From Nitrobacter sp. Nb-311A (lineage in GTDB: Bacteria; Pseudomonadota; Alphaproteobacteria; Rhizobiales; Xanthobacteraceae), in contig NZ_AAMY01000030.1 in assembly GCF_000152905.1 (NCBI RefSeq), forward strand, positions 1 through 33,847: 33,847 bases of DNA, in the 5' to 3' direction. The translations under genes and the position numbers were made by a program. The notes beneath the pieces were generated by a model. The model did no database searches, had not been told where the DNA came from, and saw nothing but the letters and a program-made list of their open reading frames with translations. This document shows positions 17,139 through 25,597 of this stretch, one piece after another (positions within the stretch are counted from its first letter, which is position 1; each line of letters starts with the position of its first letter).

Positions 17139-18414
17139 CAGGCTGTTGAAAAAGCCAGTCGCGGCCGAGCTGTGAGCATGATTTATTGCTCCGAAGCGAT
17201 TTGGAGATGATGAGTGCGCGGTGGTGACAATCTGACTGGCGAGCTGTTCAGCTACGTTGATCTGGAGGCGCGGGTTCGACGCGACCACCCGCTTCGCGCC
17301 ATCCGGGTCACGGTGAACGAAGGGCTTGTCGCTTTGGAGCGGGAGTTCGCGGCGCTGTACTCGCCACTCGGGCGGCCGTCGATCCCACCCGAGAAGTTGC
17401 TCAGGGCGATGCTCTTGCAGGCGTTCTACTCGATCCGCTCGGAGCGGTTGCTTATGGAGCGGCTGGAATACGACCTTCTGTTCCGCTGGTTCGTGGGCAT
17501 CGGCGTCGACGATCCAGCCTGGGACCATTCGGTGTTCTCGAAGAATCGCGAGCGGCTGCTTGAGGGCGACATCGCGGCCAAATTCCTGAGTGCGGTGCTG
17601 GCCCAGCCCAAGGTGAAGAAGCTGCTGTCGACAGATCACTTCTCGGTCGACGGCACGCTGATCGAGGCCTGGGCTTCGATGAAGAGCGTCAAACCGAAGG
17701 ACGGCTCTGGCGAGCCGCCGGCCGGCGGCGTCGGGCGCAATGCCGAAGCCGACTTCCACGGCCAGAAGCGGACTAACGACACGCATGCCTCGACCACCGA
17801 TCCGGACGCAAGGCTCTACAAGAAGGGCAAGGGCAAGGAGGCGAAGCTATGCTTCATGGGTCATGGGCTGATGGAGAACCGCCACGGCCTGTTGGTCGAC
17901 GCCTGCCTGACGCTGGCCGACGGACATGCCGAGCGGGTGGCGGCGTTGCACATGATCGAACCTCGCGCCGACCGGCCCCTGGCCATCACACTTGGCGCTG
18001 ATAAGGCCTATGACACGGAGGACTTCGTCAATGAGTTGCGCGCGATGAAGGTGACGCCGCACGTGGCGCAGAACACGAGAGGCCGAAGCTCGGCGATCGA
18101 CGGACGCACGACGCGGCACAGCGGCTATGCCGTCAGCCAGCGTATCCGCAAGCGCATTGAGGAAGCCTTCGGCTGGATCAAGACGGTCGCCCGCCAGGAC
18201 AAGACCCGCTTCCGCGGCCGCGACCGCGTCGAATGGGCCTTCACCTTCGCAGCCGCCGCTTACAATCTGGTGCGACTGCCGAAGCTCATGGCGGTGCCAG
18301 CATGACCCCCCGTCCCACGGCCACGCCAAACTGCTCGACAGCTCAATCCAAATCTCATCACAACGGCGATTAAGCCATCCCGAAAGCCAGACGGGACACT
18401 TCTTCAACAGCCTG
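17139..18414 (+). mobile_element. IS5-group insertion sequence with CTAG target duplication
   Basis: 1276 bp. The ends are inverted repeats: CAGGCTGTTGAAAAAG at the left and CAGGCTGTTGAAGAAG read inward from 18414. Both are flanked by CTAG (17135-17138 and 18415-18418), a 4-bp target duplication of the kind used by IS5 relatives. It carries one intact transposase gene and sits in an intergenic region between the GT2 gene and the first substrate gene. Confidence 0.85.
17214..18305 (+). CDS. IS5-type transposase
   Basis: 363 residues starting with GTG. The N-terminal DUF772-type domain (RDHPLRAIRVTVNEGL ... RPSIPPEKLLRAMLLQAFYS ... DPAWDHSVFSKNRERL) is followed by the DDE domain with HFSVDGTLIEAW, LGADKAYDTEDF and the terminal RKRIEEAFGWIKTVA. 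The frame is uninterrupted, so the element may be active. GC is higher than in the genes on either side. Confidence 0.88.
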   Translation: MRGGDNLTGELFSYVDLEARVRRDHPLRAIRVTVNEGLVALEREFAALYSPLGRPSIPPEKLLRAMLLQAFYSIRSERLLMERLEYDLLFRWFVGIGVDDPAWDHSVFSKNRERLLEGDIAAKFLSAVLAQPKVKKLLSTDHFSVDGTLIEAWASMKSVKPKDGSGEPPAGGVGRNAEADFHGQKRTNDTHASTTDPDARLYKKGKGKEAKLCFMGHGLMENRHGLLVDACLTLADGHAERVAALHMIEPRADRPLAITLGADKAYDTEDFVNELRAMKVTPHVAQNTRGRSSAIDGRTTRHSGYAVSQRIRKRIEEAFGWIKTVARQDKTRFRGRDRVEWAFTFAAAAYNLVRLPKLMAVPA

Positions 18415-18632
18415 CTAGAGACCTGAGACATCGACCGCTAGATATTAGCCCCTTTTGTATTGATAATACGAGCGCCGCTCAGCGCATCGACACTCGAATA
18501 TAAATTCATGAGAACTAAATCGGGTGGGAGAAGCGTCTACGACGTCATGTTTAATCAATAACTCATCCGTTTTAGGCAATGGGTTTGTTCTAGAGGAGCC
18601 CCCCCCAAATTTCGCAAATTTAATTTTTCGAC

Positions 18633-18661
18633 TTGACTCATTTAAAATTCCATTTTAGTTT
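18633..18661 (+). promoter_or_regulatory. likely sigma-70 type promoter of the first substrate gene
   Basis: TTGACT (18633-18638), 17-base AT-rich spacer, TAGTTT (18656-18661), about 60 bp before the ATG at 18721. The region just upstream is very AT-rich. Confidence 0.45.
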
Positions 18662-18720
18662 AAAAAATAGAAAGTTTTAAATAACGGAAATTTTTCGCAT
18701 TATTTTCTCTGGAGGGCTCC

Positions 18721-19401
18721 ATGAAAAACGTGAATGCATCGCTTAAACTGGCGATCGTCGCTTCAGTAGGGCTTCTGATGGCCACCGCGGCAGACGCTGC
18801 AATCGTGAACGTTACCTCAGGGGGTGTCGCTGATGCCACGGCTGGGCAGACATCGGTGTTTGCGGGCGCGGCTGGTGCAGTTACCTACGACATGAGTTCT
18901 GATCCTGGTTTTACCGGTAGTAACGTGGTTTTTGCCACAGGGACAGATCCTGGCTTAAATGCTGCACCCTATGGCGATAGCACTCAATATGCCTCCGTAG
19001 GGACGAGCGTCATCCCCGCGAACAGCGCACTCAACTTGAGCGGAAATTATAATTATGTGGGTTTGTATTGGGGTTCCGTAGACACTTATAATACTTTGAT
19101 TGTTACGGATGCGACGGGGAACCACGTTGTCAACGCGGCTACCTATAGTTCAATATTGACGCCCGCCATTGGGGATCAAGGCCCTAACGGATCGCTATAC
19201 ATCAACATCTTTACCGACTCGGCAATAACAAAGCTTACGTTTCTTTCCGATCAGAGGGCCTTCGAATTCGACAACCTGACCGTGGCTGCGGTGCCTGAGG
19301 CGTCGACTTGGGCGATGATGATTCTCGGCTTTTTAGGTCTGGGTTTTATCGGTTATCGAAGGTCTTCCAGAGTGTCGGGTCCTGCGTTCCGACTGGTATA
19401 A
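18721..19401 (+). CDS. PEPxxWA-CTERM sorting-domain protein 1
   Basis: 226 residues. Signal peptide ([17 protein letters not shown], then AIVNVTS) is followed by a beta-rich extracellular domain with Asn/Gly/Thr-rich stretches, including [14 protein letters not shown] and FEFDNLTV. The C-terminal sorting signal is [19 protein letters not shown] then YRR, a motif, hydrophobic helix and basic patch recognised by exosortase. The tail ends PAFRLV. GGAGG sits six bases before the ATG. It has its own promoter and terminator. Expected fate: exported by Sec, cut by the exosortase in this window and released or anchored with EPS. The role of the outer domain is unknown. Confidence 0.9.
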   Translation: MKNVNASLKLAIVASVGLLMATAADAAIVNVTSGGVADATAGQTSVFAGAAGAVTYDMSSDPGFTGSNVVFATGTDPGLNAAPYGDSTQYASVGTSVIPANSALNLSGNYNYVGLYWGSVDTYNTLIVTDATGNHVVNAATYSSILTPAIGDQGPNGSLYINIFTDSAITKLTFLSDQRAFEFDNLTVAAVPEASTWAMMILGFLGLGFIGYRRSSRVSGPAFRLV

Positions 19402-19428
19402 TGATTTGATACTCGAATTAGTATGTCG

Positions 19429-19454
19429 AAGGCCGCCCTTGGGCGGCCTTTTAC
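19429..19454 (+). terminator. Rho-independent terminator of substrate gene 1
   Basis: Self-complementary AAGGCCGCCC TT GGGCGGCCTT at 19429-19450, then TT. The stem is nearly identical to that after substrate gene 2. Confidence 0.8.
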
Positions 19455-19517
19455 TATCCATATCGGCTAACTTGGCTCAAAGTGGCTGGGTAGGGTTTGA
19501 GCGTCATTCGGCGAAAG

Positions 19518-19749
19518 TTAAAGTCGTCATTAAAGTCGTTAAAGTGGTCTCGAACGTGTGATTTTAATTTTCGTGACCGATTGGAATAATGCGAGTTGCA
19601 AAACAGTAGTCGGCGCTTTCCCGTGTATCGGGTAGGTTGTTCAATGAATGGTTGTTTTCGATCGGACAATTCGGATCTTTCGAATTGTTCCTATAAATTT
19701 TTGAGCGCGAGGTGAATTTCTGACGTTGACTCCGGCGAGTCGTTAAAGT
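19518..19749 (+). repeat. repeated TTAAAGT motif upstream of substrate gene 2
   Basis: TTAAAGT occurs at 19518, 19530, 19539 and 19743. The last two lie in an identical 12-mer AGTCGTTAAAGT (19534-19545 and 19738-19749), the second of which overlaps the promoter spacer. Possible regulator-binding sites. Confidence 0.4.
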
Positions 19750-19754
19750 TATCT
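19726..19754 (+). promoter_or_regulatory. likely sigma-70 type promoter of substrate gene 2
   Basis: TTGACT (19726-19731), 17-base spacer, TTATCT (19749-19754), 33 bp before the ATG at 19788. A copy of the AGTCGTTAAAGT repeat overlaps the spacer and the first base of the -10. Confidence 0.5.
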
Positions 19755-19787
19755 GCAATTTGCAACAATTGCGCATGGAGTAATTTA

Positions 19788-20471
19788 ATGAAAAAGGCGG
19801 CGATTTTAATTGGCGTATCAATTTCCGCGGCACTTATATCGCTTCAGGCAGCGAACGCCGCCATCGTATCCAATGGCGATTTCGAAGGTGGAGGGTTTTC
19901 GGGTTGGAACGTAGTCGTCGGCTCTAATACGCCGTCCACCAATACTGCACCGGTGGTGATTGCCTACAATCAAGCCAGCGGGTATCCGACGGGCGCATTT
20001 GGAGAATCTGTGCCAAGTCCCGATGGGAGCGGACACGGCGCCTATTTCTCCGCCGACGGTACCGGTCAAAACATTAATCAGACGGTGTCATTGGCCGCAA
20101 ATCAGCAATATACTTTCAGTTATCAGGTGTATGCTCCTCAAAATGGGTTGAACAACCCATTCGATGCTAATTTTCAGGCCAGTATAGACGGATTTCTGTT
20201 GCCCGGAAGCTTAGGGTCGGTCCAGTCCGACCTCAATCCGCCCGGTTGGGTAACATATTCCGCCACTTTTACCACAGGAGCTGCTCCGGTGGGTCTGCTC
20301 ACATTTTCATTTACGGGCCTCGGTGTCGCTGCAGCCGACGTCGTACTTGACAATGTGACCATTGCGGCCGTTCCCGAAGCATCGACGTGGGCAATGATGA
20401 TCTTAGGGTTTTTCGGAATGGGATTCATCGCTTACCGTCGTAAGAGTGCACGGGCGTTTCGCTTCGCTTAG
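19788..20471 (+). CDS. PEPxxWA-CTERM sorting-domain protein 2
   Basis: 227 residues. Signal peptide ([19 protein letters not shown]) precedes a jelly-roll, carbohydrate-binding-like domain: [49 protein letters not shown] and a closing VVLDNVTI strand. The NGDFE...GW start and LDNV end are typical of CBM-like or DUF642-like modules, so binding to the polymer is plausible. The sorting signal is [19 protein letters not shown] with YRRK, and the tail ends RAFRFA. The gene has its own promoter and a strong terminator. Confidence 0.9.
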   Translation: MKKAAILIGVSISAALISLQAANAAIVSNGDFEGGGFSGWNVVVGSNTPSTNTAPVVIAYNQASGYPTGAFGESVPSPDGSGHGAYFSADGTGQNINQTVSLAANQQYTFSYQVYAPQNGLNNPFDANFQASIDGFLLPGSLGSVQSDLNPPGWVTYSATFTTGAAPVGLLTFSFTGLGVAAADVVLDNVTIAAVPEASTWAMMILGFFGMGFIAYRRKSARAFRFA

Positions 20472-20496
20472 GGCCGCTCTGTCGACAATCTTGCGA

Positions 20497-20522
20497 AAAG
20501 GCCGCCCTCGGGGCGGCCTTTT
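20497..20522 (+). terminator. Rho-independent terminator of substrate gene 2
   Basis: 12-bp perfect stem AAAAGGCCGCCC / GGGCGGCCTTTT with a TCG loop. The terminal Ts are part of the stem. Confidence 0.85.
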
Positions 20523-20717
20523 ACGATCTAGGGTGCTGGCTTGGAATATAGGCTCTCTCTCCGCCAGACTCGTGGGCTTGGCAGCAGACTTACTCCTCAC
20601 CGTCGCACCGCAACGGGTCTCGAGGCCACTTAACTGTCTATTGCAGATGCGACCACCTTCGGAGGTCGGTCGTCGCTGTTGAACCACTGGATACCGCCGA
20701 ACAGCACTGGGATCCAG

Positions 20718-21728
20718 TCAGGTCAATTCATTCGGCGCCTCAGGTCCCAGCGAGAGGCGTGAAACCATTTTCTGATGCCAGTTCCAGGCCGATTCAATGA
20801 TCGACTCTAAGTCAAAGGTCGGACGCCAGCCCAGGGTCGCCTTGGCCAGGGCATTGTCGGCGACCAACTCGGGAGGATCTCCTTCTCGTCTTGGGCAAAG
20901 TTCGACCTTCATTTCCTTCCCGGAAATCCGCCGAACGGCCTCGATGATTTCGCTGACGCTCGTGCCGCGCCCAGTCCCCAAATTTAACGCCACACTCTCT
21001 CCACCCGCCATCAAGTGATCTATGCCCCGACCGTGAGCCTCCGCGATATCACATACATGGATGAAATCTCGGATGCAGGTGCCATCTCGCGTAGGGTAGT
21101 CGGTTCCAAATATCTTCAGAGCGGAGTTTGATTGCACCGAAGCGATCGTAAGTGGAATTAAATGCGTTTCCGGTGTGTGCCATTCGCCGATGCGTCCCTG
21201 GGGGTCAGCTCCTGCGGCATTGAAATATCGTAAGATGACCGATCGAAAGTCGTTGCGAAACTGAAGCTCTTTTAGAATCTGTTCGACCATCAATTTGCTT
21301 TTGCCGTAAGGATTAATCGGCGATTGAGGGTGATCTTCACGGATGGGGACTTGCAGCGGGATGCCATACGTGGCGCAGGTCGAAGAGAAAACCAGCTTAT
21401 CTATTCTTGCCTGCATTGCGGCAGCAAAAAGAGTTGTCGAACCAGCTAGGTTGGAGTCAAAAAAATCAATAGGCTTCTTCACAGACAGTCCGACGTCAAT
21501 CAGTCCCGCGAGATGAACGATGGCGATAGGTTTATAGCTGGATAAAACCTGGTCTAGTCGTTCTCGGTCCCGCACGTCGCCAAATTCAAACGGCCCCCAC
21601 TTTGCAAATTCGCGGTGGCCATTTACGAGATTGTCATAAACGATCGGCGTGAAGCCTCTCTGTGATAGGTTGAGGCATGTATGGGAGCCGATATAGCCCG
21701 CGCCTCCGACCACCAAAACGCCATTCAT
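20718..21728 (-). CDS. galE: UDP-glucose 4-epimerase GalE
   Basis: 336 residues, extended short-chain dehydrogenase. The NAD-binding motif VLVVGGAGYIGSH is at the N-terminus, then YDNLVNGH, FGDVRD and VHLAGLIDVG. The catalytic SSTCATYG and YGKSK (Tyr-x-x-x-Lys) follow, then RYFNAAGADP and the C-terminal LGWRPTFDLESII. It interconverts UDP-glucose and UDP-galactose in the cytoplasm and so supplies precursor for the polysaccharide. ATG 21728 is chosen because GAGG lies about seven bases upstream. It is transcribed opposite to the substrate genes. Confidence 0.92.
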   Translation of the reverse strand: MNGVLVVGGAGYIGSHTCLNLSQRGFTPIVYDNLVNGHREFAKWGPFEFGDVRDRERLDQVLSSYKPIAIVHLAGLIDVGLSVKKPIDFFDSNLAGSTTLFAAAMQARIDKLVFSSTCATYGIPLQVPIREDHPQSPINPYGKSKLMVEQILKELQFRNDFRSVILRYFNAAGADPQGRIGEWHTPETHLIPLTIASVQSNSALKIFGTDYPTRDGTCIRDFIHVCDIAEAHGRGIDHLMAGGESVALNLGTGRGTSVSEIIEAVRRISGKEMKVELCPRREGDPPELVADNALAKATLGWRPTFDLESIIESAWNWHQKMVSRLSLGPEAPNELT

Positions 21729-22286
21729 TAGCAAACCTCACAAGCTCAGCTGCTTTAGCAACTTTCATCGAGAGCGCGAACGTATCAGCTGAAATAACTG
21801 TGTCGGCGCCCGACCCGGGCTTCGTTCATCCTGGCAAAAATTGAGACATTCGTCGCGAAATTATCCGTCGAAGATCGGTAATGGCCGATCCCGTTATTGC
21901 CCGGCGTCGAAGGCTGCCTTCGACAGCTGCGATCCACTTCCGGACAGTCCTCGAGCGCCGCCACTCTTCAGGAGCACCTTGGGAAGGCCGCCGTGGGGTT
22001 TAACTGTCCGAAACCATCTCGCGGATCCTTTCAGGAAAATGTTCGAGACCTAGAACATCATCACGCGGCGGCACCGCGTCGCAGGCAGGTGAATTTCAGG
22101 GGGGCAAACAATTACTGCGTAGTTTGCAGAAGCACTCTCAAGTTCGGATTGCGAAGCCATCCATGAGATTACAGTGTCTCACGCACTCTATTAACGCTGA
22201 GAAACGGCTGGAATTAATTGTCATCAGGGATTCAAATTCGATGGGATTAGGTCCGGAGCGCGACTCCGCATGCCATGACCTCAAAC
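21729..22286. other. intergenic region upstream of galE
   Basis: No confident gene. A perfect hairpin GTCGAAGG CTG CCTTCGAC lies near 21905-21923, without a T-tract. Several short open frames exist but none has both a ribosome site and protein character. Confidence 0.35.
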
Positions 22287-22418
22287 TCAACTGGAGTATC
22301 GACTAAAGATGACGGTCCCGATTGCAATCAGGATGATCAGAAAAAAACCGATCATAAGTTCCTTGTCATCCTGTGTTTCGAACCAAAAATTATACAGCCG
22401 ACGTAGAAGTGTGCGCAT
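22287..22418 (-). CDS. small single-pass membrane protein, 43 residues, unknown
   Basis: The frame starts at ATG 22418 and reads MRTLLRRLYNFWFETQDDKE followed by the hydrophobic LMIGFFLIILIAIGTVIFSR and ends YSS. A basic-aromatic amphipathic N-terminus, an acidic linker and one membrane segment make it look like a genuine small inner-membrane protein. GGGA lies about eight bases upstream. No family is recognised. It could be read toward galE on the same strand, though more than 550 bp separate them. Confidence 0.5.
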   Translation of the reverse strand: MRTLLRRLYNFWFETQDDKELMIGFFLIILIAIGTVIFSRYSS

Positions 22419-23132
22419 ATCATGTTCCCATAACGAGTGCTTTTTCACACTTGATGTTCAACAATTGCGCGGCCCACGATCAGCCAATCGTCTCCGATAC
22501 AGATCTTATTGCTGCGCTCGCAAGGGCTTCGCTACTTTTTGCACGGTCAACGCTAGAACTGCGTCGGCCCGGCCGGCCTCGCCGGACACAACGTAGCTTC
22601 GTACGATCGCTTCAGCCATACGCATTTCCGCGACGATCTATGTAGCGACATACTACATACTTAAGCACGCCAATGCCTTATCTGCGTGAACTAGACACAG
22701 GTCTACACCAGCCTGATCGCTTCCGATGCTGGCGCGGTCGACGACAATACACAGGACGTGCTTAGCCGTAATCGCCTGCAATTCGCTGTCCGGCCGCGCG
22801 GCGACACCATCAATCCATTGCCGCGGTCGACCCGACACCATCGCTCCGACCGCAGCACTTTAGGTGGCCTTGCGATGGCGCCGAGATACGGAAGTCGAAG
22901 CAAACCGCATCACGACTGCTGGCCGGAGCCGTCCCTTTGATCCGGGCTGGAAATGAAGTCAAAATAATTTGCCGCGACGATAGAGCGGGGGATTTTCCCT
23001 GCCCATCCTGTGACGCAGATTGAAATCTCATCCAGTCGGCGCTATTGCTTGATGTCGGCTGATTCTACAATCGAATATTATCGCTGATTCTTGCGCGGCG
23101 ATTCCCTTTAGCGGGAAATATTGGGGGTAAAC
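22419..23132. other. intergenic region before substrate gene 3
   Basis: About 700 bp with no confident gene on either strand. A short inverted repeat ATGTAG/CTACAT lies near 22639-22658 and a small hairpin TTCCC/GGGAA just before the ribosome site of substrate gene 3 (about 23103-23118). The -35-like TTGATG at 23049 has no good -10 at normal spacing. Confidence 0.35.
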
Positions 23133-23801
23133 ATGAAAAAGCTTCTTTCTGCCCTTTTGAGTGCTTTCATGCTCGCCAGCGCTGCCTCAGCGGCGTCGGC
23201 TGCAGTGGTGACTTGGACGACGTGGGACTCGACCTCGTCGGGGACTGCGGCTCCGATCACCGTGACGTATTCCGGCCCAGCGGCCGAGCTAGTAACAAAT
23301 TATCCCAGCTACACTCCGTCTGCGACGTTTGCCGACGGCGGACTCGTCGATAATGCGCCTGTCGCAGCGAATGGCATTCTCAAGATCTTCGGCGGCAACA
23401 CATCAACGCAAACCCTGACGTTTTCGCAGGCGGTTGTGAACCCCGTTTTTGCGATATGGAGCTTGGGTCAGCCCGGCATCGACGCATCTTTCGTGTTCAA
23501 TCAGACGCCGACCTTTGTTTCAGGGGGGCCGAATGCCGAGTATGGCGGCGTTCCGATCACGGTTACCGGCAACACGGTCAGCGGAATGGAAGCTAACGGG
23601 ACCGTTATGTTTATGGGGACATTCACCTCGCTGTCTTGGACAAATCCGGTGTTTGAAAACTGGTACGGCTTCAACGTTGGATTTCAGTCGGTAGCGGCCG
23701 TTCCCGAAACCTCCACGTGGATCATGTTGATCTTGGGCTTCTGCGGCCTTGGCTTCATGGCGTGTCGTCGGCAAAAAACCGTCAAACAACTTTTAGCCTG
23801 A
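23133..23801 (+). CDS. PEPxxWA-CTERM-like sorting-domain protein 3 (variant signal)
   Basis: 222 residues from ATG 23133, with GGGGG about five bases upstream. Signal peptide (LLSALLSAFMLASAASAASA) precedes a beta-rich domain (VVTWTTWDSTSSG, ANGILKIFGGNTSTQTLTFS, FENWYGFNVGFQSV). The C-terminal signal VPETSTWIMLILGFCGLGF departs from the other four: Ile replaces Ala after the Trp, Leu replaces the second Met, and a Cys lies inside the helix. The basic patch is CRRQK and the tail ends KQLLA. Still a likely exosortase substrate. It stands alone between intergenic stretches and has its own terminator. Confidence 0.85.
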   Translation: MKKLLSALLSAFMLASAASAASAAVVTWTTWDSTSSGTAAPITVTYSGPAAELVTNYPSYTPSATFADGGLVDNAPVAANGILKIFGGNTSTQTLTFSQAVVNPVFAIWSLGQPGIDASFVFNQTPTFVSGGPNAEYGGVPITVTGNTVSGMEANGTVMFMGTFTSLSWTNPVFENWYGFNVGFQSVAAVPETSTWIMLILGFCGLGFMACRRQKTVKQLLA

Positions 23802-23823
23802 TATGCAATCCCCCAGGCCAATC

Positions 23824-23854
23824 AAAGCGGCCACCTTCGGGTGGTCGCTTTTTT
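23824..23854 (+). terminator. Rho-independent terminator of substrate gene 3
   Basis: 12-bp stem AAAGCGGCCACC / GGTGGTCGCTTT with one G-U pair, a UUCG tetraloop and a run of six T. Confidence 0.88.
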
Positions 23855-24477
23855 CCTGGCGGTCGCCAGTTCTGAAAGGCGACCTTCGCTAGATTTGCTG
23901 CTTAACAACGAGCTTCAAGCCTAGGATAATGGCTGGTCTGATTCCGTAAGTCCGCATCAAGACGTCGTGCATAGCTAGGAAAAGGGCCGCTCAGCGGTGC
24001 CCACCGACGGGACTCATTTATGTTCTCCCGGGTCCAGCTCTGACGTAATCCAACAGTCGGTCAATGCGCTGCCTCGTTGCCAACGGTTCTCCAAAACTGT
24101 GAGGCTATCGGGCGTTTTACAAAACCACAACTCGCGCGCCGATCGATTTTGTCGCATTTTTTCCCGCTGACTTTCGCAGCTATGCTCGACTGTTCGAGCC
24201 AGCCTCCGCGTCGCGTGGAGGTTAGTCGGCATTCGGGAGAGATGAAACCTCTACGTCCGACACCCATCAACTCAAGCGGTTGTGCTGCAAACAGGAAACC
24301 CATCGAGCGACAATAGCAGAGATCGTCCGGAGGCGATCTCTGTATTGTTTGAGGGCATTAATCAGCAGGCTGTTCGATAAATTGCTATTGCTAACGGTGC
24401 GGTCCAAGCACGCGCGTGATTGAAAAGCTAGCCGAGAAAGGCAGGCAATTAATGCAGGTGCCGAGGATATGCTTGGA
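23855..24477. other. intergenic region with a strong hairpin
   Basis: No confident gene. A hairpin at 24311-24347 has the 9-bp stem CAGAGATCG / CGATCTCTG extended by CAATA / TATTG around a one-base bulge. It is followed on the plus strand by a weak T-tract, so it could be a terminator. At 24363-24380 CAGCAGGCTGTTCGATAA resembles the end of the IS5-group element at 17139. Confidence 0.4.
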
Positions 24478-25146
24478 TCAGGCCAGCCGGAGAGTCGCCT
24501 GACGCCTCCTCCGATAGGCCATGAAACTCAGGCCCACGAAGCCTACGATCATCATAGCCCAGGTAGAGGTCTCGGGGACGGCGGCAATGCTAATACCCTC
24601 GAACCGGAAGGCATGATTATACGCATAACTTTGGAACGAGGCGCCACCATCAGAGCTGGAAAAGTTAAGACCGGGAAGCGTGGGATTGACGGGTATGCTC
24701 CAGTGCATATCCCATTGCCGAGGCGCCACATTCAGGCCGACAAAATAACTTCCTGCCGCCAACGACCAGGATGGCAGATTCACCCCATATTCGGTGAAGT
24801 CATACCGGCCACTGCCGCCCGTGATGGATTGAGAGGCTACTGAAAAGCTGCCGCCGTAGATAAGCGGTCCGATAGTGCCCCCGCTATCGCCATAAATTGA
24901 CACGTTCACCGCCGTAACGGGCAAAGTACTATTGGGTACTGTAAACGCATTGTAGAAAAAGCTCTCGAGGGTGGAATTCTGCGTGAGCAAGAAGTCCTGC
25001 GCAACAATGTAGTCCTGCGCTATGGGATTATGGCCCGCGGAATACCCTCCGCCCAAGTCGTTGTTGAAGAGCACAGCTGCGGAAGCCTGGTCAGCACATG
25101 CAAAAACGGCAAGGCAGGTCGCCAGTCCCAGTGTTTTAACGTCCAT
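24478..25146 (-). CDS. PEPxxWA-CTERM sorting-domain protein 4
   Basis: 222 residues. Signal peptide ([18 protein letters not shown], then [11 protein letters not shown]) precedes a beta-sandwich-like domain: [38 protein letters not shown] and [17 protein letters not shown], similar in outline to PEP-CTERM proteins with choice-of-anchor modules. The sorting signal is [19 protein letters not shown] with YRRRR, and the tail ends ATLRLA. GGGG lies about six bases before the ATG. It is the only substrate gene on the minus strand. TTGACT is 69 bases upstream of the start. Confidence 0.9.
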   Translation of the reverse strand: MDVKTLGLATCLAVFACADQASAAVLFNNDLGGGYSAGHNPIAQDYIVAQDFLLTQNSTLESFFYNAFTVPNSTLPVTAVNVSIYGDSGGTIGPLIYGGSFSVASQSITGGSGRYDFTEYGVNLPSWSLAAGSYFVGLNVAPRQWDMHWSIPVNPTLPGLNFSSSDGGASFQSYAYNHAFRFEGISIAAVPETSTWAMMIVGFVGLSFMAYRRRRQATLRLA

Positions 25147-25233
25147 TTGAAGCCCCTAAATCGAATCATCGGATAACAACTTATAATTGAGAAAACAGTC
25201 TGCTACCTGAGTCAATGATCCCGTTAGAGGCAA

Positions 25234-25434
25234 TTAACCTTTGTCAGCTTTGATCGTCCGTTGGCTGCGTTTCTTCGGGGAGGGCGAGGACGGGTCCTTC
25301 CTTTTGGACGGCTTGCTCCTTTTTCCGAAAAGCTCGCGCAGCCGAAGGACTTCCTCATAGAGGTCGCGGAGTTTGGCGGGGGAGACCCGCTTCGGCCTAT
25401 CCTCCAGCTTGGGTTTTTTTGGCCTGCGGCTCAT
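25234..25434 (-). CDS. small Lys/Arg-rich hypothetical protein
   Basis: 66 residues from ATG 25434. Very basic (MSRRPKKPKLEDRPKRVSPA) with one predicted amphipathic helix, LRDLYEEVLRLRELFGKRSK, and a lysine/serine-rich tail. No family is recognised. A nucleic-acid-binding role is possible from charge alone. The ribosome site is weak, and a longer frame to 25488 is open. Confidence 0.4.
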   Translation of the reverse strand: MSRRPKKPKLEDRPKRVSPAKLRDLYEEVLRLRELFGKRSKPSKRKDPSSPSPKKRSQRTIKADKG

Positions 25435-25597
25435 CGATCGCGATCCGAAGGCGGAATAAAGGTCGCTGGCAGAACTGGGATACGCCAACGACCTCGTCCC
25501 GCGGGGCCGGACGTGGCTGTTGTCCGGTATGAACTACCAAAGTCGGAAATAGGCCGATGCGCAATGAAGGCTTAGAATTAAGCTTTATCTGACCTCA

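Noticed and set aside
16974-17786. 270-codon minus-strand frame over the IS5-group element
   Set aside because: It crosses an IS boundary and runs antisense to an intact transposase with DDE blocks.
19518-19545. Short direct repeats as a CRISPR array
   Set aside because: The repeats are only seven bases with 2-5-base gaps, so they are possible binding sites, not CRISPR.
21900-21925. Hairpin GTCGAAGG/CCTTCGAC as a terminator or riboswitch
   Set aside because: No T-tract and no gene end nearby; no conserved riboswitch features.
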